NCBI GenBank assembly: GCA_903909435.1 | Contig: CAIVVT010000299.1 | Coordinates: forward strand, 1 to 64,000 | Direction: 5' to 3' | DNA: 64,000 nt | Origin: an uncultured Acidobacteriia bacterium | GTDB lineage: Bacteria > Acidobacteriota > Terriglobia > Bryobacterales > Bryobacteraceae | Shown: in pieces, positions 33,829 through 41,730 of the stretch | Position numbering within the stretch: position 1 is the first letter of the stretch | Layout of the letters: each line of letters begins with the position of its first letter | The notes under the pieces: model-generated | Databases searched by the model: none | What the model was told of the DNA's origin: nothing | Seen by the model: the letters and a program-made list of their open reading frames with translations, nothing else | Position numbers and translations under genes: made by a program

Positions 33829-34221
33829 GTGAACCCCGCGCTGCCTAAACCGACACCCTCCGAAACGGAAATCCTGAACGTCTTGTGGGACCTTGGACCG
33901 AGCACGGTCCGGCAGGTGCACGACGTGCTCGACGCCCAACGCAAAACCGGCTACACCACGGTCCTGAAGCTGCTGCAGATTATGGCCGACAAAGGCCTGG
34001 TGAGCCGCGAGGACGGTGACGGCCGCGCGCACATCTACTCTCCCGCGATCGAACGCTCGGTGGCGCAGCGCCAGATGGTGCGCGACCTCGTCGACCGCAT
34101 CTTTGGGGGCAGTGCGACGCAGTTGGTCCTGCAGGCGCTGGAAGAGCGCCCGGCTTCCTCGGAAGACTTGAAAGAGATCCGCCGGTTGATCGGCAAGCGG
34201 GAAAAAGGAGCATCCGCATGA
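33829..34221 (+). CDS. BlaI/MecI/CopY family repressor
   Basis: A 130-residue repressor with the BlaI winged helix (PTPSETEILNVLWDLGPSTVRQVHDVL, then TGYTTVLKLLQIMADKGLVSRE) and a C-terminal dimerisation region ending ELxEI-like (SSEDLKEIRRLIGKR). In known systems the partner M56 membrane protease cleaves it on signal. The start is GTG. It overlaps the M56 gene by 4 bp and has two dyad operators at its own promoter. Confidence 0.93.
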   Translation: MNPALPKPTPSETEILNVLWDLGPSTVRQVHDVLDAQRKTGYTTVLKLLQIMADKGLVSREDGDGRAHIYSPAIERSVAQRQMVRDLVDRIFGGSATQLVLQALEERPASSEDLKEIRRLIGKREKGASA

Positions 34222-36098
34222 GGTTCCAGATTGCTCAGGCACTGGCGCATTTCCTGTGGCAGGGGGCGGCCGTCGCCATCCTGCTGTGGGTCGCCCTGCA
34301 GTTCTTAAGCGGCCCGAAGGCGCGCTACAACGCGTGTGCCGCCGCACTCGCACTGATGTGCGCCGCGCCCGTCGCGACCTTCCTGTGGCTGGCCCCTCGG
34401 GCGCTGCCCCTGCCAGGCGCGCGCGGAATTGTCCTCGACACGGCGCTTCCAGTGACGGCGAACCCAGGCGTGAATTGGTTCGAGGCCAACGCCGCATGGC
34501 TGTTCTCGCTTTGGCTGGCGGGCGCGCTGATCCTGCTGGCGCGCTCGGCCGTCGCCTGGTGGAGAGCCCGCCGCGTAGTGACGCGTGATTTCGGAAGCCT
34601 GCCCAATCATGTGGAAGGCGCGGCACGGCGGTTGGCCGTCCAACTGGGCGCTAAACGCGTTCGATTTCGCTCCTCCGCGCGAGTCGCTTCGGCGCTCGTC
34701 TTCGGCTGGCTGAAGCCGATCGTCGTGCTGCCCGCCGCCGCTCTGGGACGGCTGACCGCAGCGGAGATCGAAGCCCTGCTCGCGCACGAGTTAGCCCACG
34801 TCCTGCGCGGCGACTTCCTGGTCAATCTGCTGCAAACCGCGGCCGAATGCGTGCTTTTCTACCACCCGCTGGTGTGGTGGGTCAGCGCACGGATGAGGGA
34901 AGAACGCGAGCTCTGCTGCGACGACGTGGCCGTAGCCGTATGCCGCGACGAAGTCCTGTATTCACGCGCGCTCTTGCGCTTGGAGGAACTCCGCATGGAA
35001 CCCGCACTGGCCGCCACCGGCGGCCGTCTGGCACAGCGCATCCGGCGCCTGCTGGTCGGCTGCGAAGCCGAACGAATGAACGTAGCGCCCCTCTTCACGC
35101 TGCTGCTGATGCTGGGCGTCTCGGTCGCGCTGTTTGCTCAAAACGCGCCGCCCGCACCGCCGGCGCCACCGCCTCCGGCGTCCATTGCACCGCCACCGCC
35201 GCCGGTCGCGCCGCCGTCCGACTCCGCCGTTTCCAAGTCCGCTTACAGGGCCGGCGGCGATGTCTCCAAGCCGCGGCTGGTCTACCGGGTCGAACCCAAG
35301 TACACTCCCGAAGCGCTGGCCGAGCGCGTGGAGGGGATGGTCGTGCTCTCCGTGGTAGTCACTCCCGAGGGCACGGCCACGGAGTTCAAGGTCGTTAAGA
35401 GTCTGGATAAAGGCCTGGACGCCCAAGCCATCCAGGCGGTGCGCCAGTGGAAATTCGAGCCTGGCCGCAAGAGCGGGAAGCCGGTACCGGTGCTCGCCAC
35501 AATCGAAACGACGTTCCTGCTGGACGGCCCGCCGGCTGTCCCCCCCGTGCCTCCCGCACCTGCCATGGCTCCCATGCCGCGGCCTCTGCCAGCGCCTGCG
35601 GCCGCTCCCCTGCCCCGCCCCCTGCCGGTGCCGGTGGCCGCACCCGTCCCTCCTGCCGTGCCCAACCCTCCGGAACCCGCCATTGCTCCGGAGCCTCCCG
35701 CGCCGCCGCCAACCGGGACTCTCCCGGAACCGGCCATCGCGCCAGAGCCTCCGGTACCGCCTGCTCCCCCCGCCAGAGGCGTGGTTGGCGGAGTTCAAGG
35801 CGGGGTGATCGGCGGAATACTGAGCGCCATTCCCGCGCCGTCAGCGGGCAACTCAACCGAGTTGGAGCGGCGCAAGCGCTACGCGGAGGACCGCTTCGGC
35901 GGAGCCAATACGGATCGCGGCAAGGTCTACCTGCACTACGGGCCGCCGGACGAAATCGAGTCGCACCCGAGCCAGGGCAAAGGCGGCATGGAAGTATGGC
36001 GCTACAAGGACGATGCGAAGTCGAAGGTGACGCTTGAAATCGAGTTCCAGGACGGTAAGCAGGTGCATCGTAAGGGCGGGATGGCGACAGACATTTAG
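34218..36098 (+). CDS. M56 membrane metallopeptidase fused to TonB-C and GWxTD domains
   Basis: A 626-residue protein. The first 310 residues are a BlaR1-like M56 protease with four membrane helices and the zinc motif HELAH (190-194), EERELCCDDVAV after it. A Pro-rich linker leads to a TonB C-terminal domain (about 348-434: RVEPKYTPEALAERVEGMVVLSVVV, AVRQWKFEPG). A second long Pro/Ala linker (440-530) leads to a C-terminal GWxTD-type domain (about 548-621: GGANTDRGKVYLHYGPPDEIESHP, EVWRYK). The order suggests a sensor-protease that reaches the outer membrane or binds a periplasmic signal. It is coupled to the BlaI gene. Confidence 0.85.
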   Translation: MRFQIAQALAHFLWQGAAVAILLWVALQFLSGPKARYNACAAALALMCAAPVATFLWLAPRALPLPGARGIVLDTALPVTANPGVNWFEANAAWLFSLWLAGALILLARSAVAWWRARRVVTRDFGSLPNHVEGAARRLAVQLGAKRVRFRSSARVASALVFGWLKPIVVLPAAALGRLTAAEIEALLAHELAHVLRGDFLVNLLQTAAECVLFYHPLVWWVSARMREERELCCDDVAVAVCRDEVLYSRALLRLEELRMEPALAATGGRLAQRIRRLLVGCEAERMNVAPLFTLLLMLGVSVALFAQNAPPAPPAPPPPASIAPPPPPVAPPSDSAVSKSAYRAGGDVSKPRLVYRVEPKYTPEALAERVEGMVVLSVVVTPEGTATEFKVVKSLDKGLDAQAIQAVRQWKFEPGRKSGKPVPVLATIETTFLLDGPPAVPPVPPAPAMAPMPRPLPAPAAAPLPRPLPVPVAAPVPPAVPNPPEPAIAPEPPAPPPTGTLPEPAIAPEPPVPPAPPARGVVGGVQGGVIGGILSAIPAPSAGNSTELERRKRYAEDRFGGANTDRGKVYLHYGPPDEIESHPSQGKGGMEVWRYKDDAKSKVTLEIEFQDGKQVHRKGGMATDI

Positions 36099-36171
36099 GA
36101 TGGCAACGCAAAGTCGCCAAAGCCGGCGGGTGGCCCCTGGCTGGCGAACCGCAAAGTTGCGATGGATGTAG

Positions 36172-36231
36172 ACCACTCCCTGACGGTCGCGGCTCCGTTC
36201 CGGATCGGAGCCGCGACCGTCAGGGAGTGGT
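36172..36231. repeat. perfect 26-bp inverted repeat with 8-nt loop
   Basis: The left arm (36172-36197, ACCACTCCC...GGCTCCG) is the exact reverse complement of the right arm (36206-36231), around the loop TTCCGGAT. It lies between the convergent M56 and PrdB-like genes. It is too long and too GC-rich for an ordinary terminator and has no T tract, so it may be a dispersed REP/MITE-like element that also blocks read-through. Confidence 0.75.
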
Positions 36232-36307
36232 AGCCCGCCGCTTCCCACAGCGGCCTCGCCGCTCCCGGCGCAGGAGCCCCGAGGCCAGCGCCGGATTTCA
36301 ATGCGCC

Positions 36308-37039
36308 CTAGAACTCGACGATCAGCGGCTCATCCACCTCCCGCTTCAGCAATCCCAGAGCGGCGAGAATGATGCGCGTTTGCAGTGCTGCATCCGACGG
36401 CGCACCGAGCGGGTAGCCGAACGCGCGATCCACGAACAGCGCTCGCGGCGGGCGTACTTTCTCCGTCAATTCCTTACAAACCGTCACGGAAACGGTGGGG
36501 ATTCCCGACCGCTCGATCACGCTCTGGATCAGTCCCACGGACTGATGGCACAGCGGTCAAACCGGCGTCAGCAGCACGGCATCAACGCGATCGTCGTGCA
36601 GCTTCGCCGCGACCTCGGGAGCCGTCTGCTCGACCAGCCTGCCCGGAGCGGAGATCGAGCCCATGAAGCTGAAGTGGCGCGGTGCAGGCTCCCCAATCGC
36701 ATGTCGGGCCGCAAGCTCGCGCAGACGGTCGAGCGGCAGCGCCAGGTTCGCGTCGGCATCCACGCCGCTGTGGTCGAAGGCGTCGCTCTTGTGGGCTGCC
36801 AGCAGCGACGCCAGATCGACCTCCAAGCTCAGCTCGCGATAACTCCAGTCGCCTCCTTTCACCGACGCGTCGAAAGCGGGTTGATCGGGCCGGTGCAGCG
36901 CAGCCGTGGTCACAATGGCGATGCGTGCCTGGGGGAGTGGGCTGGTGAGCACGCTGCCGGGCCGCCAGTCGAACTGGCGATAGCGGTACGCCGCCATGTA
37001 GAGGCGGTAGGCGAGCTTAAGGTCGGAGAGATGAGCCAT
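36308..37039 (-). CDS. PrdB/GrdB-family selenoprotein with in-frame UGA (Sec161)
   Basis: A 243-residue protein read through a UGA codon at 36557-36559. Around it the text is VDAVLLTPV-U-PLCHQSVGLIQ then ERSGIPTVSV, matching the D-proline reductase PrdB/GrdB selenoprotein B pattern, where Sec is the redox residue in a UxxC motif. The size fits PrdB (about 240 residues, Sec near 150). The stretch before the UGA (FSFMGSISAPGRLVEQTAPEVAAKLHDD) also matches the family. A SECIS-like hairpin follows the UGA. No PrdA/GrdA partner is nearby, so the substrate is unknown; it may be a redox enzyme of its own. Start chosen at MAHLSDLKLAYRLY. Confidence 0.85.
36528..36546 (-). promoter_or_regulatory. bacterial SECIS-like hairpin of the PrdB-like gene
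   Basis: On the mRNA, 10 nt after the UGA, a perfect 8-bp stem ATCAGTCC/GGACTGAT closes a GTG loop. The UGA-to-loop distance is 18 nt and the first loop base is G, within the spacing and loop rules known for bacterial SECIS elements. SelB would bind it to insert selenocysteine. Confidence 0.75.
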
Positions 37040-37163
37040 GCTGGTCGCAACCGTTGTGGGCAGGCTTGCGCCTGCGCGGGACTTCAGTCCCGCCTGAAGC
37101 TGGTCGTCCAAAGTCAGGCCGCAGTCTGCAGTATGACCCACGCGAACGGCGCTGTCATGCCAC

Positions 37164-37637
37164 CTAGCGCGGCTCGATTTTCAGGGTCTTGAAGATGGCG
37201 AGAACGACGACGGCAAAGACGGCTGCGGCCAGCGACCAGCCCGGCAACTGGAGGTCTTCCCGAGCGATGCCGGGTAGGATGGCGACGGCCGCAAACACCG
37301 CTCCCAGCACCCAGTTCATCCAGCCGAGCCGGTTCAGACGCCGGATGCGTCTGCCGTCGGATTCGGGCGCAGCCTCGGACCTGACGGACGAGAGAATCAG
37401 GATCTCCGCCAGAATCGCGAAGGTCAGCACGCACCATCCGGCTACCGGACCAAATAGTGCTTCCTGCACATTCTTGGGAGTCCACAATTCCGCATGGCCG
37501 CTGGCGGACCATCGAATCGGGAAGCGCTCGGGCAACTCGTCGTAGAACCGGTAGACGTACAGCAAGGCGAGTCCAGGCAGGCCAAACGGCCCGGCCCAAA
37601 ATACGGCGGCGCGAAGATGTTGCCAGATACGACGCAT
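37164..37637 (-). CDS. DUF1648 (SdpI-like) membrane protein
   Basis: A 157-residue protein with four membrane helices (about 10-28, 62-84, 105-125 and 130-150). The DUF1648 motif is visible as YDELPERFPIRWSASGHAELWTPKN between helices 1 and 2. DUF1648 proteins include SdpI-type immunity/signalling membrane proteins, but many have no known role. It lies downstream of no obvious toxin gene. It is on the same strand as the PrdB-like gene, 124 bp upstream. Confidence 0.75.
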   Translation of the reverse strand: MRRIWQHLRAAVFWAGPFGLPGLALLYVYRFYDELPERFPIRWSASGHAELWTPKNVQEALFGPVAGWCVLTFAILAEILILSSVRSEAAPESDGRRIRRLNRLGWMNWVLGAVFAAVAILPGIAREDLQLPGWSLAAAVFAVVVLAIFKTLKIEPR

Positions 37638-37713
37638 GGCCCGACTGCCCTAATGTACAACGCCCACGGCTTGCGCGGGTAAACGGGAACCGGTAGCCGG
37701 CCGCGCCCCCGTA

Positions 37714-37881
37714 ATGCGGTTCAGCGGTTGGCCCGCCATCGAGTCGGCGGTGAGTGCACACACCGTCAATGGGCTGTTGAGCGGCGATGGGCAGGGCGCG
37801 CAAAGCACCGGGTTCGCCTCGGGTTGGGGCGGCATTGCCCTGCTCGTTTTGGCGATTATCGTGGTGCGAGGCGCGGCTTAA
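37714..37881 (+). CDS. possible 55-residue membrane protein
   Basis: An ATG-to-TAA reading frame of 55 codons. It has a polar start (MRFSGWPAIESAVSAHTVN), a Gly/Ser-rich middle and a C-terminal membrane helix (GGIALLVLAIIVVRGAA). The upstream codons are open too, and no ribosome binding site is seen. It could be a fragment of a longer gene or a genuine small protein. Confidence 0.3.
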   Translation: MRFSGWPAIESAVSAHTVNGLLSGDGQGAQSTGFASGWGGIALLVLAIIVVRGAA

Positions 37882-37904
37882 CGACCTTACGCCAAAGAAC
37901 AAAA

Positions 37905-37983
37905 CCGTAAGATCTTACGGATTTCTTAAATAACCTACTTAGAATCAATAACTTGAAAACAAGAACCGTAAGAAGTTACGGTT
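37905..37983. repeat. paired CCGTAAG palindrome element, copy 1
   Basis: The first palindrome is CCGTAAGATCTTACGG (37905-37920), the second AACCGTAA-GAAG-TTACGGTT (37964-37983), 61 bp apart centre to centre. Between them lies TTAGAATCAATAACTTG. The same arrangement occurs at 61595-61670, with a similar spacer. It may act as a double terminator or as a mobile repeat. Confidence 0.65.
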
Positions 37984-38061
37984 TTGGGTTTTGGGGCGAT
38001 TGGCAAGTTACCGGTATCGCGGTTTCACAGCCGCTGAACGCAGCACCGCGTAATATTGCAG

Positions 38062-38604
38062 ATGAGGCATGGATCTCAGCTTAAGGTGCACTTCAAGAAG
38101 ACTCTGGTTCTGATCATCCTCGGATTCCTCATCGGCTTCGCAAGCCTCTTGGCTTCTGTTGTACTCATAGCCAATCCTTTGCGGCGTCTTGGCGTACCTC
38201 CTGAGACTTGGTTCGGCTCTGATTACATCGACCCACGTTGCGCGGTCTTGTCGGGAGGACTGGAGTTACTCTTCCTTGGACTCTTCGCCTTCGCCTTGGC
38301 TGCTGGATTGAACCGTCGTTTTGGTTTCGCCGGACGACTGAGTGCATTTTGGCTCTGCAATCCGGTTTCTTTCGCGTTTGGGTTGCTCGTTGCGCGTCAG
38401 TTAGTCCTCAACGGGGTAGCGCCCGAATTCACAGCGCCGGTCTCGTTCTTGCTTTTCATCGGTTGGCCAATAGCATGGCACATGGCTTTGATGGGCTTTC
38501 GCAAAACATCAAGCGCGACGGCGCTTGCGTGGGCTACTGGCTACGTCGTGATCGTTATAGTCGTGGGCCTAATTCGCGTTCGCGCCAGATACCAACTGCC
38601 CTGA
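38062..38604 (+). CDS. hypothetical polytopic membrane protein, lower-GC islet
   Basis: A 180-residue protein with about four membrane helices (roughly 14-38, 65-90, 105-125 and 145-168), separated by short loops. No family is recognised. Its codons use many more T-ending triplets than the neighbours, and local GC is visibly lower. The ATG at 38062 follows TAATAT by 5 nt; a TTG at 38056 is in frame but less likely. It is possibly acquired DNA. Confidence 0.55.
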   Translation: MRHGSQLKVHFKKTLVLIILGFLIGFASLLASVVLIANPLRRLGVPPETWFGSDYIDPRCAVLSGGLELLFLGLFAFALAAGLNRRFGFAGRLSAFWLCNPVSFAFGLLVARQLVLNGVAPEFTAPVSFLLFIGWPIAWHMALMGFRKTSSATALAWATGYVVIVIVVGLIRVRARYQLP

Positions 38605-38747
38605 GGCCATCACGGACGTTAAGTGCGCTTCCCGTCCATTGGCAGGACTGTCGGTGGCGGATACCTCACCCGCAGGGTCACTTACCGAGATGGCGGTTTT
38701 CACTATAGCCTGGGTTTTCTAGTCAAGAACTCGGATTGGGGCGTCCT

Positions 38748-39752
38748 CTACTGACCCGTACAATTCGTTTTGAACTCGATCTCGCCGTGGAGAGGCTGCC
38801 CAACACTCGCGAGCGGAAATCTCCACGTTGCAAGTTCGTCGCGCACGGCAGCTCGCAGGAGTGGATGACCTTCTACAATCCGGATATTGCTCGCTTCTCC
38901 CTGTGCGCCAATGTCGAGTGTGAATGCGACTTTGCCCGAAATCCGGGCGGCCCATGCTAGGGGTGGATACTTGAGAAGTGGCGGCGAGATGGGGCTAATG
39001 GGCAAAATCGAAATAAGCCGGACACTCGGGCTTGTTGGACGGATTTTCGCCGCAGCGTACAGCTGCGAGACCTTGTGCGGCGCTCCTTGAAACAGCTCAT
39101 CGAAGTCTCCACGACTCAGCGCAAGCGCGTAGTCTGGCTGGATCGTATCTGGAGGGGAACCTCCAGGAGTATCCAGCGCGAACATGGGCTTGTCTAACAC
39201 ACCAGGACCGATGCCTTTATCAAGTCGGCTCAGCAGAGACATCGTTCGCGATGTGTACTCCGGTGTGTTGGGGCGTTGATCGAACATGTCGCGGTCGAGG
39301 ATGTCAGAATGAATGAGCCGACGATTCCCACCGCACTGAACGGCCATTGTCACAGCGGCCCCGCTAAAGACCAAACACCGCTTACAGCGTTTCAGTTCCT
39401 TACGAAGTGCCTTTTCAGGAATCATGCACGGGTTCCGGCCCCCGAGTAATTCCTCTATAGGCTCGCTGAGGATTGTACTCGCCAATTCCACAGTCGCAGG
39501 TTGGGTGCAGGGGTCGCCCGGTGGAGTGACGAGGAGGCGTTCGACCAAGGTCCGCTGTTCCACTGACCTAACCAAGAGAACCTCGTAAAAATCAAACGGA
39601 GGTCCGACATCGAAGAAGGTGTGGCGGCCGAGTACGAACTCACTTGGGATAGGTGGGTCAACTTTGTCCCGCTGGGGTCCCGACTCGGCTCTCCCGATCT
39701 GGCCCGCTGCCATTGCGGTCAACATCAACAGGCCCGTTGCACCGAATTTCAC
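38748..39752 (-). CDS. secreted protein with C-terminal TonB domain
   Basis: A 334-residue protein starting at GTG with a signal peptide (ATGLLMLTAMAAGQIGRA). The middle is unrecognised and has a CKRC motif (about 145). The last 80 residues look like a TonB C-terminal domain (LLKYPPLAWAARISGKVAFTLDI, AAVRDELATWRFP). Such domains occur in many Acidobacteria signalling and outer-membrane coupling proteins. It is in the lower-GC islet and convergent with the preceding membrane protein. Role unknown. Confidence 0.65.
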   Translation of the reverse strand: MKFGATGLLMLTAMAAGQIGRAESGPQRDKVDPPIPSEFVLGRHTFFDVGPPFDFYEVLLVRSVEQRTLVERLLVTPPGDPCTQPATVELASTILSEPIEELLGGRNPCMIPEKALRKELKRCKRCLVFSGAAVTMAVQCGGNRRLIHSDILDRDMFDQRPNTPEYTSRTMSLLSRLDKGIGPGVLDKPMFALDTPGGSPPDTIQPDYALALSRGDFDELFQGAPHKVSQLYAAAKIRPTSPSVRLISILPISPISPPLLKYPPLAWAARISGKVAFTLDIGAQGEASNIRIVEGHPLLRAAVRDELATWRFPLASVGQPLHGEIEFKTNCTGQ

Positions 39753-39956
39753 GTTCCAAGCCTATCACCGCTCGACGCCAGCGCCGCTGACATGGCTGTT
39801 AAGTGCGCTTATCGTACAGTGTCCCGATCGCCTCAACATTGGGCACCCATAGGGGTGAATTGCGGTAAGGCTATCATGGTGCCCGCCCACCTTTGAGCGC
39901 CCTGGGAAGCAGCCAATGCGGGACCGGTCCGCGCCAGACCCTAGAATGAAATGGAG

Positions 39957-40964
39957 ATGTCGCTGAAGAAGTTGACAGCGCACGTCAAAGCCGCCGGTTG
40001 AGCGTCCAAGCTGAGTCCGGCCATCCTGGACTCTGTGCTGCCGCGCGTGCCGCGGCTGAAAGACGCTAACGTGCTGGTGGGCTTCGACACCAATGACGAT
40101 GCGGGCGTGTACCGCATAAGCCCGGAGTGTGCCCTGGTGCAGACAACGGACTTTTTCACGCCGATCGTGGACGATCCCTATACGTTTGGCGCGATTGCAG
40201 CCGCCAACGCGCTCAGCGACGTGTATGCGATGGGAGGACGGCCGATCACCGCGCTCTCGATCCTGTGCTACCCCGGCAAGGGCGATCTCGACGATCTGGA
40301 GGAGATCCTGCGGGGCGGCGCGGAGAAGATGATCGAGGCCGGATGCGCCGTGCTGGGCGGGCACAGCGTGAACGACGACGAGATCAAGTTCGGCTACGCG
40401 GTGACGGGGCTGATTCATCCGGGCCGCATTCTGGCGAACGCCGGTGCGCGGGCCGGTGACGCGCTGGTGTTCACCAAGCTGATCGGGACGGGCGTGATCG
40501 CGACGGCGCTGAAGCGCGGCATCGCCCGGGACGAGCACGTGCAAGGCGCCATCCTGTCTATGCTCACGCTGAACCGGAGCGCCTGCGAGGCCATGCTGGC
40601 GGCCGGTGCGCACGGCTGCACCGACGTGACGGGTTTCGGCCTGCTCGGCCATGCGCGGGAGTTGGCGCTGGCCAGCCAGGTCACGCTCGAAATCGACTCG
40701 GCTGCGATTGAGTTCCTGCCGGGAGCGGTGGAATATGCCCGGCAGGGCGCGCTGCCCGGCGGGCTGAATAACAATCGCGCTTTCGCCGAGTGCGCGGTGG
40801 CGGTCGGAGACGGGATCGACCCCGTGGCGCTCGCACTGCTGTACGACCCGCAGACCTCGGGCGGACTGCTGATCTCCGTGCCGCCAGAGTCCGCCGCGCT
40901 GATTCCGGGCCGCGTGATCGGGCGGGTCGTCGAACGGGCTGAAAAGCCGGTTGTGGTCCAATGA
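39957..40964 (+). CDS. selD: selenide, water dikinase SelD, itself a selenoprotein (Sec15)
   Basis: A 335-residue enzyme making selenophosphate, the selenium donor for selenocysteine synthesis. The start region reads VKAAG-U-ASKLSPAIL, in which UGA at 39999-40001 replaces the catalytic cysteine of the GGCGCK motif; the second cysteine is Ser. Then DDAGVYRISPECALVQTTDFFTPIVDDPY, GGHSVNDDEIKFGYAVTG and GCTDVTGFGLLGHA are classic SelD motifs. Start: ATG 39957 (39951 also in frame); TAGAAT lies 9 nt before it. A SECIS-like hairpin follows the UGA. It is followed by pyrF. Confidence 0.92.
40013..40033 (+). promoter_or_regulatory. SECIS-like hairpin of selD
   Basis: Eleven nt after the UGA, GAGTCC pairs with GGACTC around the loop GGCCATCCT. 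The UGA-to-loop distance is 17 nt and the loop begins GG, fitting the bacterial SECIS rules. The stem is only 6 bp, weaker than the PrdB-like one. Confidence 0.6.
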
Positions 40965-40980
40965 ACAAGAGGTTTGACCC

Positions 40981-41661
40981 ATGAATCCGCTCATCGTCGC
41001 GCTGGATCTTGAAGACGCCGAGGCAGCCCTGCGGCTGGTGGATCGCATCGGCGAAGCCGTCGGGTTCTACAAGGTCGGGCTGGAACTTTTCACCGCCGAG
41101 GGGCCGTCCGTGGTGCGGGAGTTGACGGCGCGCGGCAAGCGCGTGTTCGTCGATCTGAAGATGTACGACATCGCGGCGACCGTCGAACGCGCCGCCGCCC
41201 GGGTGGCCGCGCTCGGCGCGAGTTTCCTGACGGTCCACTCCAGCCCGCAGGTGATTCGCGCGGCTGTCCGGGGACGAGGCGAGTCGGGGCTAAAGATCCT
41301 CGCGGTCACGGTGCTGACCAGCTTCGACGACGGGGACGTGGCGGATCTGGGCTACACGGGCCGGACCGCGGCCAGCCTGGTAGAGCACTTCGTCAACAAG
41401 GGCGTGGAGGCGGGAGCGGACGGGTTCATCAGTTCCCCGCTGGAAGTGGCTCGCGTGCGGGCGCTGGCCGGGCCGGGCAAGCTCCTGGTGACGCCGGGAG
41501 TGCGCTCCGCCGGCGCGGCGAAGGGCGACCAGAAGCGCGTCGCCACTCCGGCCGAAGCCGTGGCGGCGGGGGCCGACTACCTGGTGATTGGCCGCGAGAT
41601 CACGCGCGCCGAAGACCCGGGCGAGGCCGCGCAACACATTCTTACGTCGCTCGAAGTGTGA
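40981..41661 (+). CDS. pyrF: orotidine 5'-phosphate decarboxylase
   Basis: A 226-residue enzyme of pyrimidine synthesis that converts OMP to UMP. It has the start LIVALDLEDAEAALRLVD, the catalytic FVDLKMYDIAATV (Asp-Lys-Asp) and the phosphate loop LLVTPGVRSAGAAKGDQKRVATP. GAGG precedes the ATG. It follows selD by 16 bp, without functional link. Confidence 0.95.
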   Translation: MNPLIVALDLEDAEAALRLVDRIGEAVGFYKVGLELFTAEGPSVVRELTARGKRVFVDLKMYDIAATVERAAARVAALGASFLTVHSSPQVIRAAVRGRGESGLKILAVTVLTSFDDGDVADLGYTGRTAASLVEHFVNKGVEAGADGFISSPLEVARVRALAGPGKLLVTPGVRSAGAAKGDQKRVATPAEAVAAGADYLVIGREITRAEDPGEAAQHILTSLEV

Positions 41662-41730
41662 CCGGTCCGGGGCGCGGACCCGCGCAGGTCAGCTTCCGGC
41701 TATCGCAGGGCGCTTCCAGGTGGAGGGAAA

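Larger units (their letters stand above)
37638..38055. other. 418-bp intergenic region with a 55-residue ORF and a paired-palindrome element
   Basis: The left part has a small membrane-helix ORF at 37714-37881; the right part holds the paired CCGTAAG palindromes at 37905-37983. The DNA here turns AT-rich towards the lower-GC islet that follows. No RNA gene is recognisable. Confidence 0.5.

Noticed and set aside
36557-36559. Stop codon splitting the PrdB-like gene, read as a pseudogene or frameshift
   Set aside because: The frame continues with conserved family text, and a SECIS-like hairpin lies at the right distance; selD with its own UGA is close by.
38618-39810. 13-bp direct repeat GTTAAGTGCGCTT as attachment sites of an integrated element
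   Set aside because: A 13-bp match is expected by chance in 64 kb, and no integrase is present; kept only as a weak hint in the islet finding.
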